From: Agromyces allii
GTDB lineage: Bacteria; Actinomycetota; Actinomycetes; Actinomycetales; Microbacteriaceae
Reading direction: 5' to 3'
NCBI RefSeq assembly: GCF_009749385.1
Contig: NZ_WBIN01000016.1
Location: forward strand, 48,063 to 112,062
Length of the DNA: 64,000 bases
This document shows positions 8,928-17,882 of this stretch, piece after piece. How positions within the stretch are numbered: the first letter of the stretch is position 1; each line of letters begins with the position of its first letter. The position numbers and the translations under genes are program-made. A model generated the notes under the pieces. The model was not told where the DNA came from. It made no database searches and saw only the letters and a list, made by a program, of their open reading frames with translations.

Positions 8928-9922
8928 CGCACGAGCCTCGGCAGCACCTCGCGCCCGAAGACCTCGAGCCACTCGCGCTGGTTGCGTCCGACGTTGTGCA
9001 GGTAGATGCGGTCGAACCCGAGGTCGATCAGGCGCTGGATGTGCGCTCGGTGCACGTCGGGGTCGCTCGAGACCGTGAGGCGGCCCGTGAAGTCTTCCGG
9101 CCGCACCGAGCGCGCGAGCTGCTCGAACTCGAACGGCGAGCGGATGTCGCCGCGGGCGAAGCGCATGCCCGCGATGGGCCACTCGCGCAGCGCGTTCGCC
9201 ATCGCCTCCTCGTCGGTCGGAGCCCACGAGAGGTGCAGCTGCAGCACGCGCGTGAGCTTCGAGCGATCGCGGCCGCCCTCTCGAGCACCCTCGTCGAACT
9301 TCGCGAGCAGCACGCGCAGGCGTTCGTCGTCGGCGCCCGTCGTGATGATGCCGTCGACCTGACGGCCGGCGCGCTTCGCGGTGACCGGCCCCTGGGTCGC
9401 GACGAAGATCTCGGGGGCGACGGGCGGCATCGTCCAGAGGCGGGTGGTCTCGAGCTTGAAGTGCGGGCCGGCGTGGCGCACCTCGCGCCCCGCGATCGAC
9501 GCGCTGAAGAGCTTCTTGATGACGTCGACGGCCTCGAACATGCGGTTGATGCGCTCGTGCGCCTCGGGCCAGTACTCGCCGACGATGTGCTCGTTGAGCG
9601 CCTCGCCAGAGCCGATGCCGAGCCAGTGCCGACCCGGGTACATCGATGCGAGCGTCGCACTGGCCTGCGCGACCATGGCCGGGTGCCAGCGGAACGTCGG
9701 CGTGGTCACGCCGGGGCCGAGGTCACCGGAGGTGCGTTCACCGAGCGCCGCGAGCACGCTCCACACGAACGAGGACTCGCCCTGCTGCGGCAGCCAGGGC
9801 TGGAAGTGGTCGGAGGCCATGACCCCCGTGAAGCCGTGCTGCTCGGCGAACGCGGCGAGCGCCACCGCCTCGGCGGGCGGGAACTGCTCGAGCATGGCGG
9901 CGTATCCGATGTGCACTGACAC
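8924..9922 (-). CDS. LLM-class F420-dependent oxidoreductase (G6PDH-like family)
   Basis: 332 residues. Same fold and active-site framework as Fgd: SDHFQPW with Asp38, His39 and Trp43, [15 protein letters not shown], and [10 protein letters not shown] with Glu107. The phosphate-binding and substrate regions differ from Fgd, so another substrate is likely. This pattern fits the F420-dependent G6PDH-like family (TIGR03557 type, from memory). First gene of the operon that continues into cofE, cofC and fgd with overlapping starts. The operator palindrome lies 100 bp upstream, so the whole operon is probably under GntR control. Confidence 0.88.
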   Translation of the reverse strand: MSVHIGYAAMLEQFPPAEAVALAAFAEQHGFTGVMASDHFQPWLPQQGESSFVWSVLAALGERTSGDLGPGVTTPTFRWHPAMVAQASATLASMYPGRHWLGIGSGEALNEHIVGEYWPEAHERINRMFEAVDVIKKLFSASIAGREVRHAGPHFKLETTRLWTMPPVAPEIFVATQGPVTAKRAGRQVDGIITTGADDERLRVLLAKFDEGAREGGRDRSKLTRVLQLHLSWAPTDEEAMANALREWPIAGMRFARGDIRSPFEFEQLARSVRPEDFTGRLTVSSDPDVHRAHIQRLIDLGFDRIYLHNVGRNQREWLEVFGREVLPRLVR

Positions 9923-10021
9923 CCCTCCATCCTCCCGCTCCCGCGCGGGGCCGGGGCACGCATTCGAACATTCTGCGGGCCCGTTCAGGTCGTCGGCATC
10001 CCGACAGGTTCAGTATTTCGG

Positions 10022-10037
10022 ATTCTGGATCCAAAAA
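10022..10037. promoter_or_regulatory. GntR/FCD-type operator, copy 2
   Basis: ATTCTGGATCCAAAAA with core TGGATCCA at 10026-10033. It is upstream of the LLM-cofE-cofC-fgd operon. The half-site TTCTGGATCC matches the sites at 981-996 and 11029-11044; the other half is A-rich here. Confidence 0.75.
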
Positions 10038-10079
10038 GCAATACGCAGATCGGATGTCGCGGGCGGGCGGTGGGGGTTC

Positions 10080-10167
10080 TGCCGGTCGAGAAGGCGCGCC
10101 AGCGTCGTCTCGAGACCCCGATGGCAGCTGGCTGGGTCTCGAGACGCTCCGCTCCTCGACCGGCGGG
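10080..10167. repeat. inverted-repeat element, copy B
   Basis: TGCCGGTCGAGAAGGCG opens the element, followed by TCTCGAGACCC; the inverse GGGTCTCGAGACG and CTCCTCGACCGGCGGG close it. A further half, CTCGACCGGCA, lies at 10179-10189. Same family as 2214-2343 and 29382-29464. It fills much of the 285 bp gap between the F420 operon and the GntR gene; apart from the operator I see no gene there. Confidence 0.8.
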
Positions 10168-10207
10168 ATCAGTTCACTCTCGACCGGCAGGGATCGTCGG
10201 CGAGCCG

Positions 10208-10990
10208 CTAGCGCGGCGAGCGCCCCCGCGACGCCGGCGCCGCGGCATCCGCCGCCGTCGACTCGGCCTCGAGCAGTTCGAGCACCGCATCGCGCACGCC
10301 CACGAGGTGGTCGCGCAGCACGTCGACGGCCCGGTCGACCTCGCCGGAGGCGACGGCCTCGATGAGCTGCTCGTGCGTGTGGCTGTGCTCGGCATCGCCG
10401 ACGAGGCGCCAGCCGAGCACGTAGCGGCCGACCTTGAGCCGGAGCTGCTCGATCATCTCCCAGAGCACGGGGCGCTGCTCGGCGTCGTAGAGCTCGGCGT
10501 AGAACTCGGTGCGGGCGTCGACGAAGTCCGAGCCCTCCTGCTGCCGGTCGGCGGCCTTGCCGAGTTCGCGCAGGCGCGCGACGCGGGCGTCGGTGAGGGC
10601 GGCCATCGTGAGCCGCAGCGCCTCGACCTCGAGCAGCACGCGGATGTCGTAGACCTCCTTCGCCTGCGCCGGCGAGAGCGACTTCACGACCGCGCCGCGG
10701 CGGTCGTGGAACTCGACGAGCCCGTCGGCCTCGAGCTGGATCAGTGCCGAGCGCACGGGCAGCCGCGAGACGCCGATGAGCTCGGCGAGCGTCTCCTGGC
10801 GCAGCTTCTGGCCCGGCAGCAGCGCGCCGCTCAGGATCGCGTCCTTGAGGATGTCGTAGACCATCACGCCGACCGATCGGTATCCGGTCGCGTGCTGGCC
10901 CGCGAGCTGCTTGAGGGCGGCGGCTCCGCCGTCGGCCGAGGATGCCGGTGCGGCCGTGGTGCCCCGGGGGGCTGCGTTCTGCGCGCTCAT
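10208..10990 (-). CDS. GntR-family regulator with FCD domain
   Basis: 260 residues from ATG 10990. After a disordered Ala/Ser-rich start there is a winged helix at about 45-110 (YDILKDAILSGALLPGQKLR, ELIGVSRLPVRSALIQLEADG), then an all-helical FCD ligand domain with the metal/ligand residues expected in RTEFYAELYDAE and HTHEQLIEAV. FCD proteins usually sense small organic acids. A TGGATCCA operator lies 39 bp upstream of its own start, and identical cores precede the F420 operon and the hydrolase gene, so autoregulation and control of the F420 island are likely. Whether it represses or activates is not shown by sequence. Confidence 0.9.
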   Translation of the reverse strand: MSAQNAAPRGTTAAPASSADGGAAALKQLAGQHATGYRSVGVMVYDILKDAILSGALLPGQKLRQETLAELIGVSRLPVRSALIQLEADGLVEFHDRRGAVVKSLSPAQAKEVYDIRVLLEVEALRLTMAALTDARVARLRELGKAADRQQEGSDFVDARTEFYAELYDAEQRPVLWEMIEQLRLKVGRYVLGWRLVGDAEHSHTHEQLIEAVASGEVDRAVDVLRDHLVGVRDAVLELLEAESTAADAAAPASRGRSPR

Positions 10991-11028
10991 AGATGCTGAA
11001 CGTAGCGGATAACCGCTCCGATCACGCT

Positions 11029-11044
11029 GTTCTGGATCCAAAAA
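11029..11044. promoter_or_regulatory. GntR/FCD-type operator, copy 3
   Basis: GTTCTGGATCCAAAAA with core TGGATCCA at 11033-11040. It lies between the second cofE and the GntR gene, 39 bp upstream of the regulator start: a probable autoregulatory site. Confidence 0.75.
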
Positions 11045-11064
11045 CCACGAACTGCGTCGAAGAG

Positions 11065-11844
11065 CTACAGATCCCGCCGCAGCGGTCCCTCGTTCTGCGC
11101 CTCGTCGAAGCCGTCGCGGTAGCCGTTGTCGTACGCCTCGTCGGCGCCGACCCGGAACAGGTCGCGCTCGGGCGGTCGCTGGATGCTCCGGGCCCCGGGC
11201 AGGTCGAGCTCGCCGACGTACCGGCCCAGGCCGCGCACGACGGCGACCGGAACCCCGGCGGACTTGCCCTTGACCAGCTCGGCCGCGCCCGCGATCTCGT
11301 CGGCCACGCACGGCATGGTGACCGCGAGCGGCTTGCCCGCGGCATCCGTCGCCCCGCGCAGGTCGTCGAAGACGTGCACGCCGGCCGCGCCGATCGCGAT
11401 GTCGGTCTGCCCGTCGCGCCACGGACGGCCGAGCGTGTCCGAGAGGATCACGCCGATCGAGATGCCGGTGAGCGCGCGGATGCCGGTGGCGAGCGCCCGC
11501 GCCGACGCGTCGGGGTCGATCGGCAGCAGCAGCACGGTGCCGTCGGGCGCGTTCGAGGCGTCGACCCCGGCCGCGGCGCCGATGATGCCCTGGCGGTTCT
11601 CGACGATGCGCGTGACGCCGCCCTCGTACTCGCGGGTCGCGACCACGCGCACGGTCTCGTCGGTGATGGCCTGCTCGCGGTCGGCTGCGGCGACGACCCG
11701 CCCTTCGGCCTTGGAGACGATCTTCGACGTGATCACGAGGATGTCGCCCTCTTCGAGGCTCGTGGCCCCGACGATGATCGCGGCGAGGTCTGCGCCCTTC
11801 GCGATCTCGGGCAGCCCTTCGACGCCGTCGATGCTGAATCCCAT
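11065..11844 (-). CDS. cofE: coenzyme F420-0:L-glutamate ligase, copy 2
   Basis: 259 residues from ATG 11844 ([10 protein letters not shown]). Matches copy 1 almost motif for motif: [62 protein letters not shown]. It lacks most of copy 1's N- and C-terminal extensions and ends with a shorter acidic tail. Placed just upstream of the GntR gene on the same strand, 74 bp apart with an operator in the gap. The two copies may differ in cofactor precursor, tail length or expression; sequence alone does not decide. Confidence 0.9.
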   Translation of the reverse strand: MGFSIDGVEGLPEIAKGADLAAIIVGATSLEEGDILVITSKIVSKAEGRVVAAADREQAITDETVRVVATREYEGGVTRIVENRQGIIGAAAGVDASNAPDGTVLLLPIDPDASARALATGIRALTGISIGVILSDTLGRPWRDGQTDIAIGAAGVHVFDDLRGATDAAGKPLAVTMPCVADEIAGAAELVKGKSAGVPVAVVRGLGRYVGELDLPGARSIQRPPERDLFRVGADEAYDNGYRDGFDEAQNEGPLRRDL

Positions 11845-11969
11845 GGGAACCCCCGATCTCACCCGGCGCACCCCGGTCTTCGCGCCTCGAACGATCTTCG
11901 CAGGTCGCGCGCCCGCGCACGAGCGCCGACCGTTGCCGTGGCGCACCCGACGCTGCCAGACTGCGTGAC

Positions 11970-12335
11970 ATGTCCGTGGCATCCGCACCGGCGAAGCGCC
12001 GGGTGATCGTGTGGGACCTGGTGCTCACGATCGTGCTCCTCGTCGTGATGATCGGCGTCGCCGTGGTCGCGATGTTCCTGTCCTTCCTCCTCGCCTTCGC
12101 GGGCGACTCGTGCGGCGCCGCCGGTCCGTGCGACTACGACGTCATGGGCACCGGCATGGTGATCGCGTTCGCCGGGCCCATCACCGCCGCGTTCATCGCG
12201 CTCGTGGCGGCCGTCATCGTGCTGGTGCTCAAGCGGATCGCGTTCTGGATCCCGCTCGTGGGCATCGTGCTCGTGATCGGCGTGTTCGTCGCGGGTGCCG
12301 CGATCACGGCATCGGGCGTCCCGTCGACGTCGTGA
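11970..12335 (+). CDS. small membrane protein, unknown function
   Basis: 121 residues with three clear membrane segments: about 14-42, 60-86 and 91-113. The loop between the first two holds [12 protein letters not shown], a two-Cys segment probably outside the cell. It is divergent from the second cofE, 125 bp apart, and reads towards the DUF6328-like gene. I do not recognise a named family. Confidence 0.7.
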   Translation: MSVASAPAKRRVIVWDLVLTIVLLVVMIGVAVVAMFLSFLLAFAGDSCGAAGPCDYDVMGTGMVIAFAGPITAAFIALVAAVIVLVLKRIAFWIPLVGIVLVIGVFVAGAAITASGVPSTS

Positions 12336-12405
12336 GCGGCGCCCGTCGAGGCCCGCACGACGCAGGGGCTTGCGCCCGCGGCATCCGCCCTGCCTACGAT
12401 CGACC

Positions 12406-12912
12406 ATGGAAGACCACCTCGACGTCGTGCCCGGTGACGGTCGCGACGAGACCGCGAACCAGCGCAGCGACCGCAACTGGAACGAGATCCTCCAGGAGCT
12501 GCGGGTCGCGCTGACGGGCACGCAGCTGATCGGCGGCTTCCTCATCGCGGTGGCGTTCCAGCCGCGCTTCGACGAGCTCGACGCGTACCAGCTGCGGCTG
12601 TACCTCGTGCTCGTCTCGCTCGCGGGGCTCGCGACGGTCATCGGCCTCGCGCCCGTGACGCTGCACCGCGCGCTGTTCCGCCGGAAGGTCAAGGAGCGGC
12701 TCGTGCTGACCGGCAACCGACTGCTCATCGGGCACCTCGTCGTGGTGGGGCTCCTGCTCGTCGGCGTCACGTCGCTCGTGTTCGACGTCGCCGTGTCCCG
12801 CGAGGCGGGGTGGTGGGCGCTCGGCGTGGGCGCGGTCGTGGTCGTCGGCGCGTGGGTGGTGCTGCCGCTCGCACGCAAGGCGACCGATCACGAGCCCGAA
12901 CTGCCCGCCTGA
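12406..12912 (+). CDS. DUF6328-like membrane protein
   Basis: 168 residues from ATG 12406. An N-terminal acidic/polar stretch is followed by NWNEILQELRVALTGTQLIG, then hydrophobic segments at about 43-60, 70-90, 107-127 and 133-152. The LQELRVALTGTQLIGGFL signature and the RRKVKERLV loop fit the DUF6328 family as I recall it. Function unknown; no conserved catalytic residues are visible. Confidence 0.75.
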   Translation: MEDHLDVVPGDGRDETANQRSDRNWNEILQELRVALTGTQLIGGFLIAVAFQPRFDELDAYQLRLYLVLVSLAGLATVIGLAPVTLHRALFRRKVKERLVLTGNRLLIGHLVVVGLLLVGVTSLVFDVAVSREAGWWALGVGAVVVVGAWVVLPLARKATDHEPELPA

Positions 12913-12921
12913 GACGGCGAG

Positions 12922-12953
12922 CGGATGCCACGGGCGGCCGTCTGCGGCATCCG
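12922..12953. terminator. imperfect hairpin built from CGGATGCC
   Basis: CGGATGCC (12922-12929) pairs with GGCATCCG (12946-12953); the inner stem has mismatches. It follows the DUF6328-like gene and looks like a degraded relative of the hairpins at 56451 and 58851. Weak terminator call. Confidence 0.4.
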
Positions 12954-12997
12954 TCGCCCGTCCCTCGGTGTCGCACGCCGACCGTAGGCTTGATCCC

Positions 12998-13840
12998 ATG
13001 CGCATCGCCACCTGGAACGTCAACTCGATCCGCACCCGCGTCGAACGCACCGTCGACTGGATGGTGCGCGAAGACGTCGACGTGCTCGCGATGCAGGAGA
13101 TCAAGTGCAAGCCCGAGCAGTTCCCGCATGAGGCGTTCGAGGCGGCCGGCTACGAGCTCGCGATCCACGGCCTGAACCAGTGGAACGGCGTCGCCATCGC
13201 GAGCCGTGCGCCGATCGAAGACGTGCAGATCGAGTTCCCGGGCATGCCCGGCTTCCTCAAGGGCCACGAGGGCCCCGACCTGCCGAAGGAGGCGCGCGCC
13301 CTCGGCGCGACCATCGACGGCGTGCGCGTGTGGAGCCTCTACGTGCCGAACGGCCGCTCGCTCGACGACCCGCACTACACCTACAAGCTCGACTGGCTCG
13401 CGGCGCTCACCGACTACACGCGCGCCGAGACCGCCGCGCACCCCACGCGTCCGTTCGCGCTCATGGGCGACTTCAACATCGTGCCGTTCGACCACGACAA
13501 CGGCGACCCCACCGTCATCGAGGGCGTCACGACGCACGTCTCGCCCGCCGAGCGCGAGGCGTTCTTCGCGTTCGAGGGTGCCGGCGTCACCGACGTCGTG
13601 CGTCCGCTCGTGCCCGAGGGCTTCACCTACTGGGACTACAAGCAGCTGCGGTTCCCGCGCAACGAGGGCCTGCGCATCGACTTCATCCTCGGCTCCGAGG
13701 CGTTCGCGCACGCCGTGACCGGCGCATCGATCCACCGCAACGAGCGCAAGGGCACCGCTCCGAGCGATCACGTGCCCGTGCTCGTCGACCTCGACCTGGG
13801 CGGCGACGACGATGAGTTCGATCGGCCGATGTTCCTGTAG
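12998..13840 (+). CDS. xth: exodeoxyribonuclease III
   Basis: 280 residues from ATG 12998 (MRIATWNVNS). Exonuclease/endonuclease/phosphatase fold with MQEIK (metal-binding Glu34), LYVPNGRS, GDFNIVP (Asp/Asn catalytic pair), LRIDFILGS and the terminal SDHVPV His. It acts as AP endonuclease and 3'-exonuclease in base-excision repair in the cytosol. Insertion of HEGPDLPKEARALGATIDGV matches the usual Xth arrangement. Stands alone, 10 bp before the next lipoprotein gene. Confidence 0.93.
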   Translation: MRIATWNVNSIRTRVERTVDWMVREDVDVLAMQEIKCKPEQFPHEAFEAAGYELAIHGLNQWNGVAIASRAPIEDVQIEFPGMPGFLKGHEGPDLPKEARALGATIDGVRVWSLYVPNGRSLDDPHYTYKLDWLAALTDYTRAETAAHPTRPFALMGDFNIVPFDHDNGDPTVIEGVTTHVSPAEREAFFAFEGAGVTDVVRPLVPEGFTYWDYKQLRFPRNEGLRIDFILGSEAFAHAVTGASIHRNERKGTAPSDHVPVLVDLDLGGDDDEFDRPMFL

Positions 13841-13850
13841 GCGTGACGAC

Positions 13851-15434
13851 ATGAACACGGTCCGCAGGGCGTGCACGGCACTCGTCGCACTCGGTGCCGT
13901 GATCGGGGTCGCGGGGTGCACGCCGACACCCGAACGGGCCGAGCCCTCGGTCGTCGCCCTGCACGAGCCCGACGCTCCGCTCACGGTCGTCGACGAGGCG
14001 GATGCCGCGGCCGCCGCCATCGCGACGAGCGCCGCGCTGTTCGCCTCGTCGCCGGTCGCGGTCGTCGGCTCGACGTCCGACCTGCCCGAGAGCTCCGAGA
14101 TCGCGGTCGAACTCGGGGTCCCGCTGCTCCTCGCACCGACCACGTCATCCGGCGAAGACGGCGGCGCGGTCCCGTCGGCGTCGCCCACCTCCACGACGCC
14201 TCCCGTCGGCGACGGCGCCGCGCTCCTCGCCGAGCTCGACCGGCTCGGCGTCACCGACGTCGTGTCGGTCGGCACGACGGGCGACGGCGACGGCGGCTCC
14301 GGTGATGCCGACGCCGACCTCGGCGATCGGCGGATCGTTCACGTCGAGGGCTCGAGCGCCGCATCCGATGCCGCCGACGAGCTGCCCGACGTCGAGGCGC
14401 CCGCCGAGCCGTCGGGGGTCGTGGCGCTCGTGACCGACGTCGACGGCGCCCCTGCCGCGACGGCGCGGGCCGCGGGCGCGACCGTGCTTCCGCTGCCGGC
14501 CGCCGACCCGAACCCCCAGCGCTCACCCGACGCGATCGATGCGCTTCACACGGCCGACGGAGCCCCGGTGCTCGCGATCGGGCCCGAGTTCGCGGCATCC
14601 GACGCCCTCGACTGGCAGGTGCGCACCGCGCGCACCGGCGTGCAGCTGCCCGGCGGCGGTCAGGTGCTCTTCCCCGACCGCATGCTCGTGGCGCTCTACG
14701 GCAAGCCCGACTCGCCGACGCTGGGGGTGCTCGGCGAACAGCCGATCGACGCGACGGTGGAGCGGGCCGCGAAGGTCGCGTCGACCTACGACGCGCTGAC
14801 CGACCGCACGGTGATGCCGGCGCTCGAGATCATCACGACCCTCGCCTCCGGCGCGCCGACGCCCGACGGCGACTACTCGAGCGAGCCGGAGGCCGCCGAC
14901 CTCGTGCCGTGGGTCGAGGCCGCCGGCGCCGCCGGTCAGTACGTGATCCTCGACCTCCAGCCGGGGCGCGACACGTTTCCGAAGCAGCTCGACGAATACC
15001 GCTCTCTGCTCGAGTACCCGTGGGTGGGGCTCGCGCTCGACCCCGAGTGGCGGCTCGATGCGAACCAGCATCACCTGGTCGACATCGGCCAGGTCGAGGC
15101 GAACGAGGTGAACCAGGTCATCGACGAGCTCGCCGCGATCTGCGACGAGCACGACCTGCCGCCGAAGCTGCTCGTGCTGCATCAGTTCCGCAACGACATG
15201 ATCCTGCACCGCGAACGCGTCGAGGTCGACCGGCCCGAGGTGAGCGTGCTCTTCCACGTCGACGGCAACGGCACCCAGCCCGCGAAGCAGGCGACCTGGA
15301 AGGCCCTGCGCGAGGGCGCATCCGAGGCCGCATGGGGGTGGAAGAACTTCATCGACGAGGACGCCCCGATGCTCACGCCCGAGCAGACGATGACCGAGGT
15401 GGTTCCGGCGCCCGACCTCGTCTCGTACCAGTGA
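13851..15434 (+). CDS. secreted lipoprotein with cell-wall-binding-like N-half
   Basis: 527 residues from ATG 13851; signal peptide with lipobox GVAGC. The N-half has VVGSTSDLPESSEIAVELGV, LLLAPTTS and LAELDRLGVTDVVSVG, which recalls cell-wall-binding (CWB2-type) repeats. The C-half (from about residue 290) has EIITTLASGAPTPDGDYS, YVILDLQPGRDTF, PWVGLALDPEWR and WKNFIDEDAPM, like a TIM-barrel surface-hydrolase domain seen in actinobacterial lipoproteins. Precise activity unknown. Located directly before the protein kinase gene. Confidence 0.75.
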   Translation: MNTVRRACTALVALGAVIGVAGCTPTPERAEPSVVALHEPDAPLTVVDEADAAAAAIATSAALFASSPVAVVGSTSDLPESSEIAVELGVPLLLAPTTSSGEDGGAVPSASPTSTTPPVGDGAALLAELDRLGVTDVVSVGTTGDGDGGSGDADADLGDRRIVHVEGSSAASDAADELPDVEAPAEPSGVVALVTDVDGAPAATARAAGATVLPLPAADPNPQRSPDAIDALHTADGAPVLAIGPEFAASDALDWQVRTARTGVQLPGGGQVLFPDRMLVALYGKPDSPTLGVLGEQPIDATVERAAKVASTYDALTDRTVMPALEIITTLASGAPTPDGDYSSEPEAADLVPWVEAAGAAGQYVILDLQPGRDTFPKQLDEYRSLLEYPWVGLALDPEWRLDANQHHLVDIGQVEANEVNQVIDELAAICDEHDLPPKLLVLHQFRNDMILHRERVEVDRPEVSVLFHVDGNGTQPAKQATWKALREGASEAAWGWKNFIDEDAPMLTPEQTMTEVVPAPDLVSYQ

Positions 15435-15522
15435 GCATCTCGCCGCCTACCGCATCGGCCGCGCTCGAGCCAGCCCTCGAGCCCGATGGGCGATTCCCGG
15501 CCGGTGGATCTACGCTCGAAGG

Positions 15523-16830
15523 GTGACGACCTCTCCCGAACGCGTCGTCGGAGACCCGTTCATCGGGATCACGATGGCCGACCGATACCGCCTCGACGGA
15601 TTCATCGGCCGCGGCGGCATGGCCGTCGTCTACCGCGGCGAAGACCTGGTGCTGCACCGGCCCGTGGCGGTCAAGGTCTTCGGGGCCGCGGCCGAGGGAT
15701 TCGACGACCGCGACCGCCGCGCCTCCGAGATCGCGCTGCTCGCGAGCCTCTCGCACCGCGCGCTCGTGCGGCTCTACGACGCCGGCCACGATCCCTCGAG
15801 CGGCCGGGAGTTCCTCGTCATGGAGCTCGTCGACGGCCGAGACCTGCGCGAGACGCTGCGATCGGGACCGCTCGGCTCGGCCGACGCCGCGTCGATGCTC
15901 GCCGACCTCGCCGAGGCGCTGCACGCGATCCACGAGCGCGGCATCGTGCACCGCGACATCAAGCCCGCCAACGTGCTGCTCGAGCCCGCGCGCCTGCCGA
16001 GCCGCACGTGGAACGCGAAGCTCGCGGACTTCGGCATCGCGAGGCTCATCGACGACGCCCGGCTCACGAGCACGGGACTGCTCGTCGGCACGCCGGGCTA
16101 CGTGAGCCCCGAGCAGGTGACCGGGGCCGTGCCCGCCCCACCCGCCGACGTCTACGCGCTCGGACTGCTCGTGCTCGAGTCGCGAACGCAGCAGGCCGCG
16201 TTCCCCGGTCCGGCCGCCGAGTCGGCGAGCGCCCGGCTGGTGCGCGCCCCCGTCGTTCCGGCCGAGCTCGGCGACGACTGGGGCGAGCTCCTGCGTGCGA
16301 TGACCGCCCGCGAACCCGGCGACCGCCCGACGGCGCTCGAGATCGTGGTCGCGGCATCCGCGCTCGACGTGTCGCGAAGGGCGGATGCCGGCGCGACGGC
16401 GGCCACGGTCGCGTTCGGCGAGGTGGCCGAGACGCCGACCGTCGCGATGACGGAGGCCGCGACCTCCGCCGACGAGATCCCGACCGTGCGGATGCCCGAG
16501 GCGGCCGGAGGCGAGTCCGTCGGCGAGTCCGTCGGCGAGCGGCTCACGCGAGTGCTCCCGGTGCCGACGTCGACGCCGCCCGGGCCGAGCCCGCAGCCGA
16601 CGCGAACCTCGCCGCCCGAGCCGACCGACCACCCGGCGAAGCCGAGACGCGCGGCCCGTGCATCCCGCGCCGCCGTGGCCGTGCTGCTCGCCGCCGTGGT
16701 CGTGACGCTGCTCTGGTTCGTGATCTCGCCCCTCGCTGCGCCGCCGGCGACCGCCCCCGAACCGCTGCCGAGTGTTCCGGGCGAACTCGGCGTGCACCTC
16801 GAGCAGCTCGACGAGGCGGTGAACCCGTGA
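15523..16830 (+). CDS. Ser/Thr protein kinase with one membrane helix
   Basis: 435 residues from GTG 15523. Complete Hanks-type kinase domain at about 21-275: GRGGMAVVYRG loop, VAVK (Lys51), HRDIKPAN (143-150), DFG (169-171) and GTPGYVSPEQ. A Pro/Thr-rich linker leads to a membrane helix at about 383-401 and a short outside tail of about 30 residues with no PASTA repeats. It would phosphorylate cytosolic targets in response to an unknown envelope signal. The stop overlaps the start of a small lipoprotein gene (TGATG), so the two are probably coupled in function. Confidence 0.92.
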   Translation: MTTSPERVVGDPFIGITMADRYRLDGFIGRGGMAVVYRGEDLVLHRPVAVKVFGAAAEGFDDRDRRASEIALLASLSHRALVRLYDAGHDPSSGREFLVMELVDGRDLRETLRSGPLGSADAASMLADLAEALHAIHERGIVHRDIKPANVLLEPARLPSRTWNAKLADFGIARLIDDARLTSTGLLVGTPGYVSPEQVTGAVPAPPADVYALGLLVLESRTQQAAFPGPAAESASARLVRAPVVPAELGDDWGELLRAMTAREPGDRPTALEIVVAASALDVSRRADAGATAATVAFGEVAETPTVAMTEAATSADEIPTVRMPEAAGGESVGESVGERLTRVLPVPTSTPPGPSPQPTRTSPPEPTDHPAKPRRAARASRAAVAVLLAAVVVTLLWFVISPLAAPPATAPEPLPSVPGELGVHLEQLDEAVNP

Positions 16831-17279
16831 TGCGCCACCTCACGCGACGACCCGCGACGATCGTCGCCACCGCCGCCCTCGCGCTCATGCTCGGACTGGG
16901 CCTCACCTCGTGCGCCCCGCCGAACGACGACACGGCGGCGGCGATGCACGCGTCCGTCGTCAGCGTCTCCGAACGCGCGGCGTCGGCCGACTACGCCGGC
17001 GCCCTCGCCGAGCTCGACCTCCTCGAGGCCGACGTCGACGCGGCCTCCGCCGACGGCGCCCTCGACCCCGCCCAGGAGCAGCAGATCCGGGAGGCCATCG
17101 CGCTCGTCCGGGCCGACCTCGTGGCCGCCGAGGTCGCGACGACGCCCACTCCGACCCCTGCGACCGACGACTCGGAGGATTCCGACGACTCGGGCAACTC
17201 AGATGATTCCCCCGGCAACAGCGGCGGCAACAAGGGCAAGGGCAACGGGAAGGACAAGGACAAGGGCAAGGACGACTGA
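16830..17279 (+). CDS. small lipoprotein coupled to the kinase gene
   Basis: 149 residues; signal peptide with lipobox LTSC. Residues 35-105 are predicted helical (SERAASADYAGALAELDLLE... and IREAIALVRADL). The tail is a disordered stretch of Ser/Asp then Gly/Lys/Asp repeats. Translation starts inside the kinase stop codon. It could be the outside partner or sensor for the kinase; this is inference from coupling only. Confidence 0.75.
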   Translation: MRHLTRRPATIVATAALALMLGLGLTSCAPPNDDTAAAMHASVVSVSERAASADYAGALAELDLLEADVDAASADGALDPAQEQQIREAIALVRADLVAAEVATTPTPTPATDDSEDSDDSGNSDDSPGNSGGNKGKGNGKDKDKGKDD

Positions 17280-17349
17280 CCCGATGCCGGGCGCCCCGAC
17301 GACAGGGCAGCCCGAGACATCCGCCCGCGACATCCGCCACCATGGAGGC

Positions 17350-17832
17350 ATGACGCAGGCGAACCCCGACGACATCACGCTCGACCCGAAGACCCCCGAC
17401 GAGGTCGCCGCCTGGCTGCCCGTCGCGATGCGCGAGTACGAGGAGTCCCGGCTCGAGGCCGGTGACAGCGCCGAGGCCGCCGATGCGGCTCGCGTCCTGT
17501 CGGAGGAACGCTTCTTTCCGGGTGGCCGCCTGATCGACGGGCATCTGCTGTTCACGGTGCGACTCGCAGGGGAGGACGTCGGCTGGTTCTGGCTCGGCCC
17601 GTGGAACGGCACCGGCACCGAGGACTGGTGGATCTACGACATCCGCGTGTACGACGAGTTCCAGCGTCGCGGCATCGCCCGCATCGTCATGCAGCGCGCC
17701 GACGCGATCGCGCGCGACGGCGGCGCGAAGAGCCTCGGCCTCAACGCGTTCGCCTACAACGTGCCGGCGATCTCGCTGTACGAGAGCCTCGGCTACCTCA
17801 CGGCGGCGCTGCACATGCGCAAGGAGCTCTGA
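17350..17832 (+). CDS. GNAT N-acetyltransferase
   Basis: 160 residues from ATG 17350 behind GGAGG. GNAT core with WWIYDIRVYDEFQRRGIARIVM (beta4 and the acetyl-CoA loop, R-R-G-I-A) and NAFAYNVPAISLYESLGY (beta5 and the catalytic Tyr region). Acetyl acceptor unknown. Single gene between the lipoprotein and a tiny membrane ORF. Confidence 0.88.
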   Translation: MTQANPDDITLDPKTPDEVAAWLPVAMREYEESRLEAGDSAEAADAARVLSEERFFPGGRLIDGHLLFTVRLAGEDVGWFWLGPWNGTGTEDWWIYDIRVYDEFQRRGIARIVMQRADAIARDGGAKSLGLNAFAYNVPAISLYESLGYLTAALHMRKEL

Positions 17833-17882
17833 GCACCGGCGATTCGCGGCCGGCGTTCAGGCTTCGGGCGTAGCTTCGCCGC

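Noticed and set aside
6149..9922. Reading the two LLM proteins as a recent duplication
   Set aside because: They share only the active-site framework ([19 protein letters not shown]); the remaining sequence differs strongly, so they are distinct family branches.
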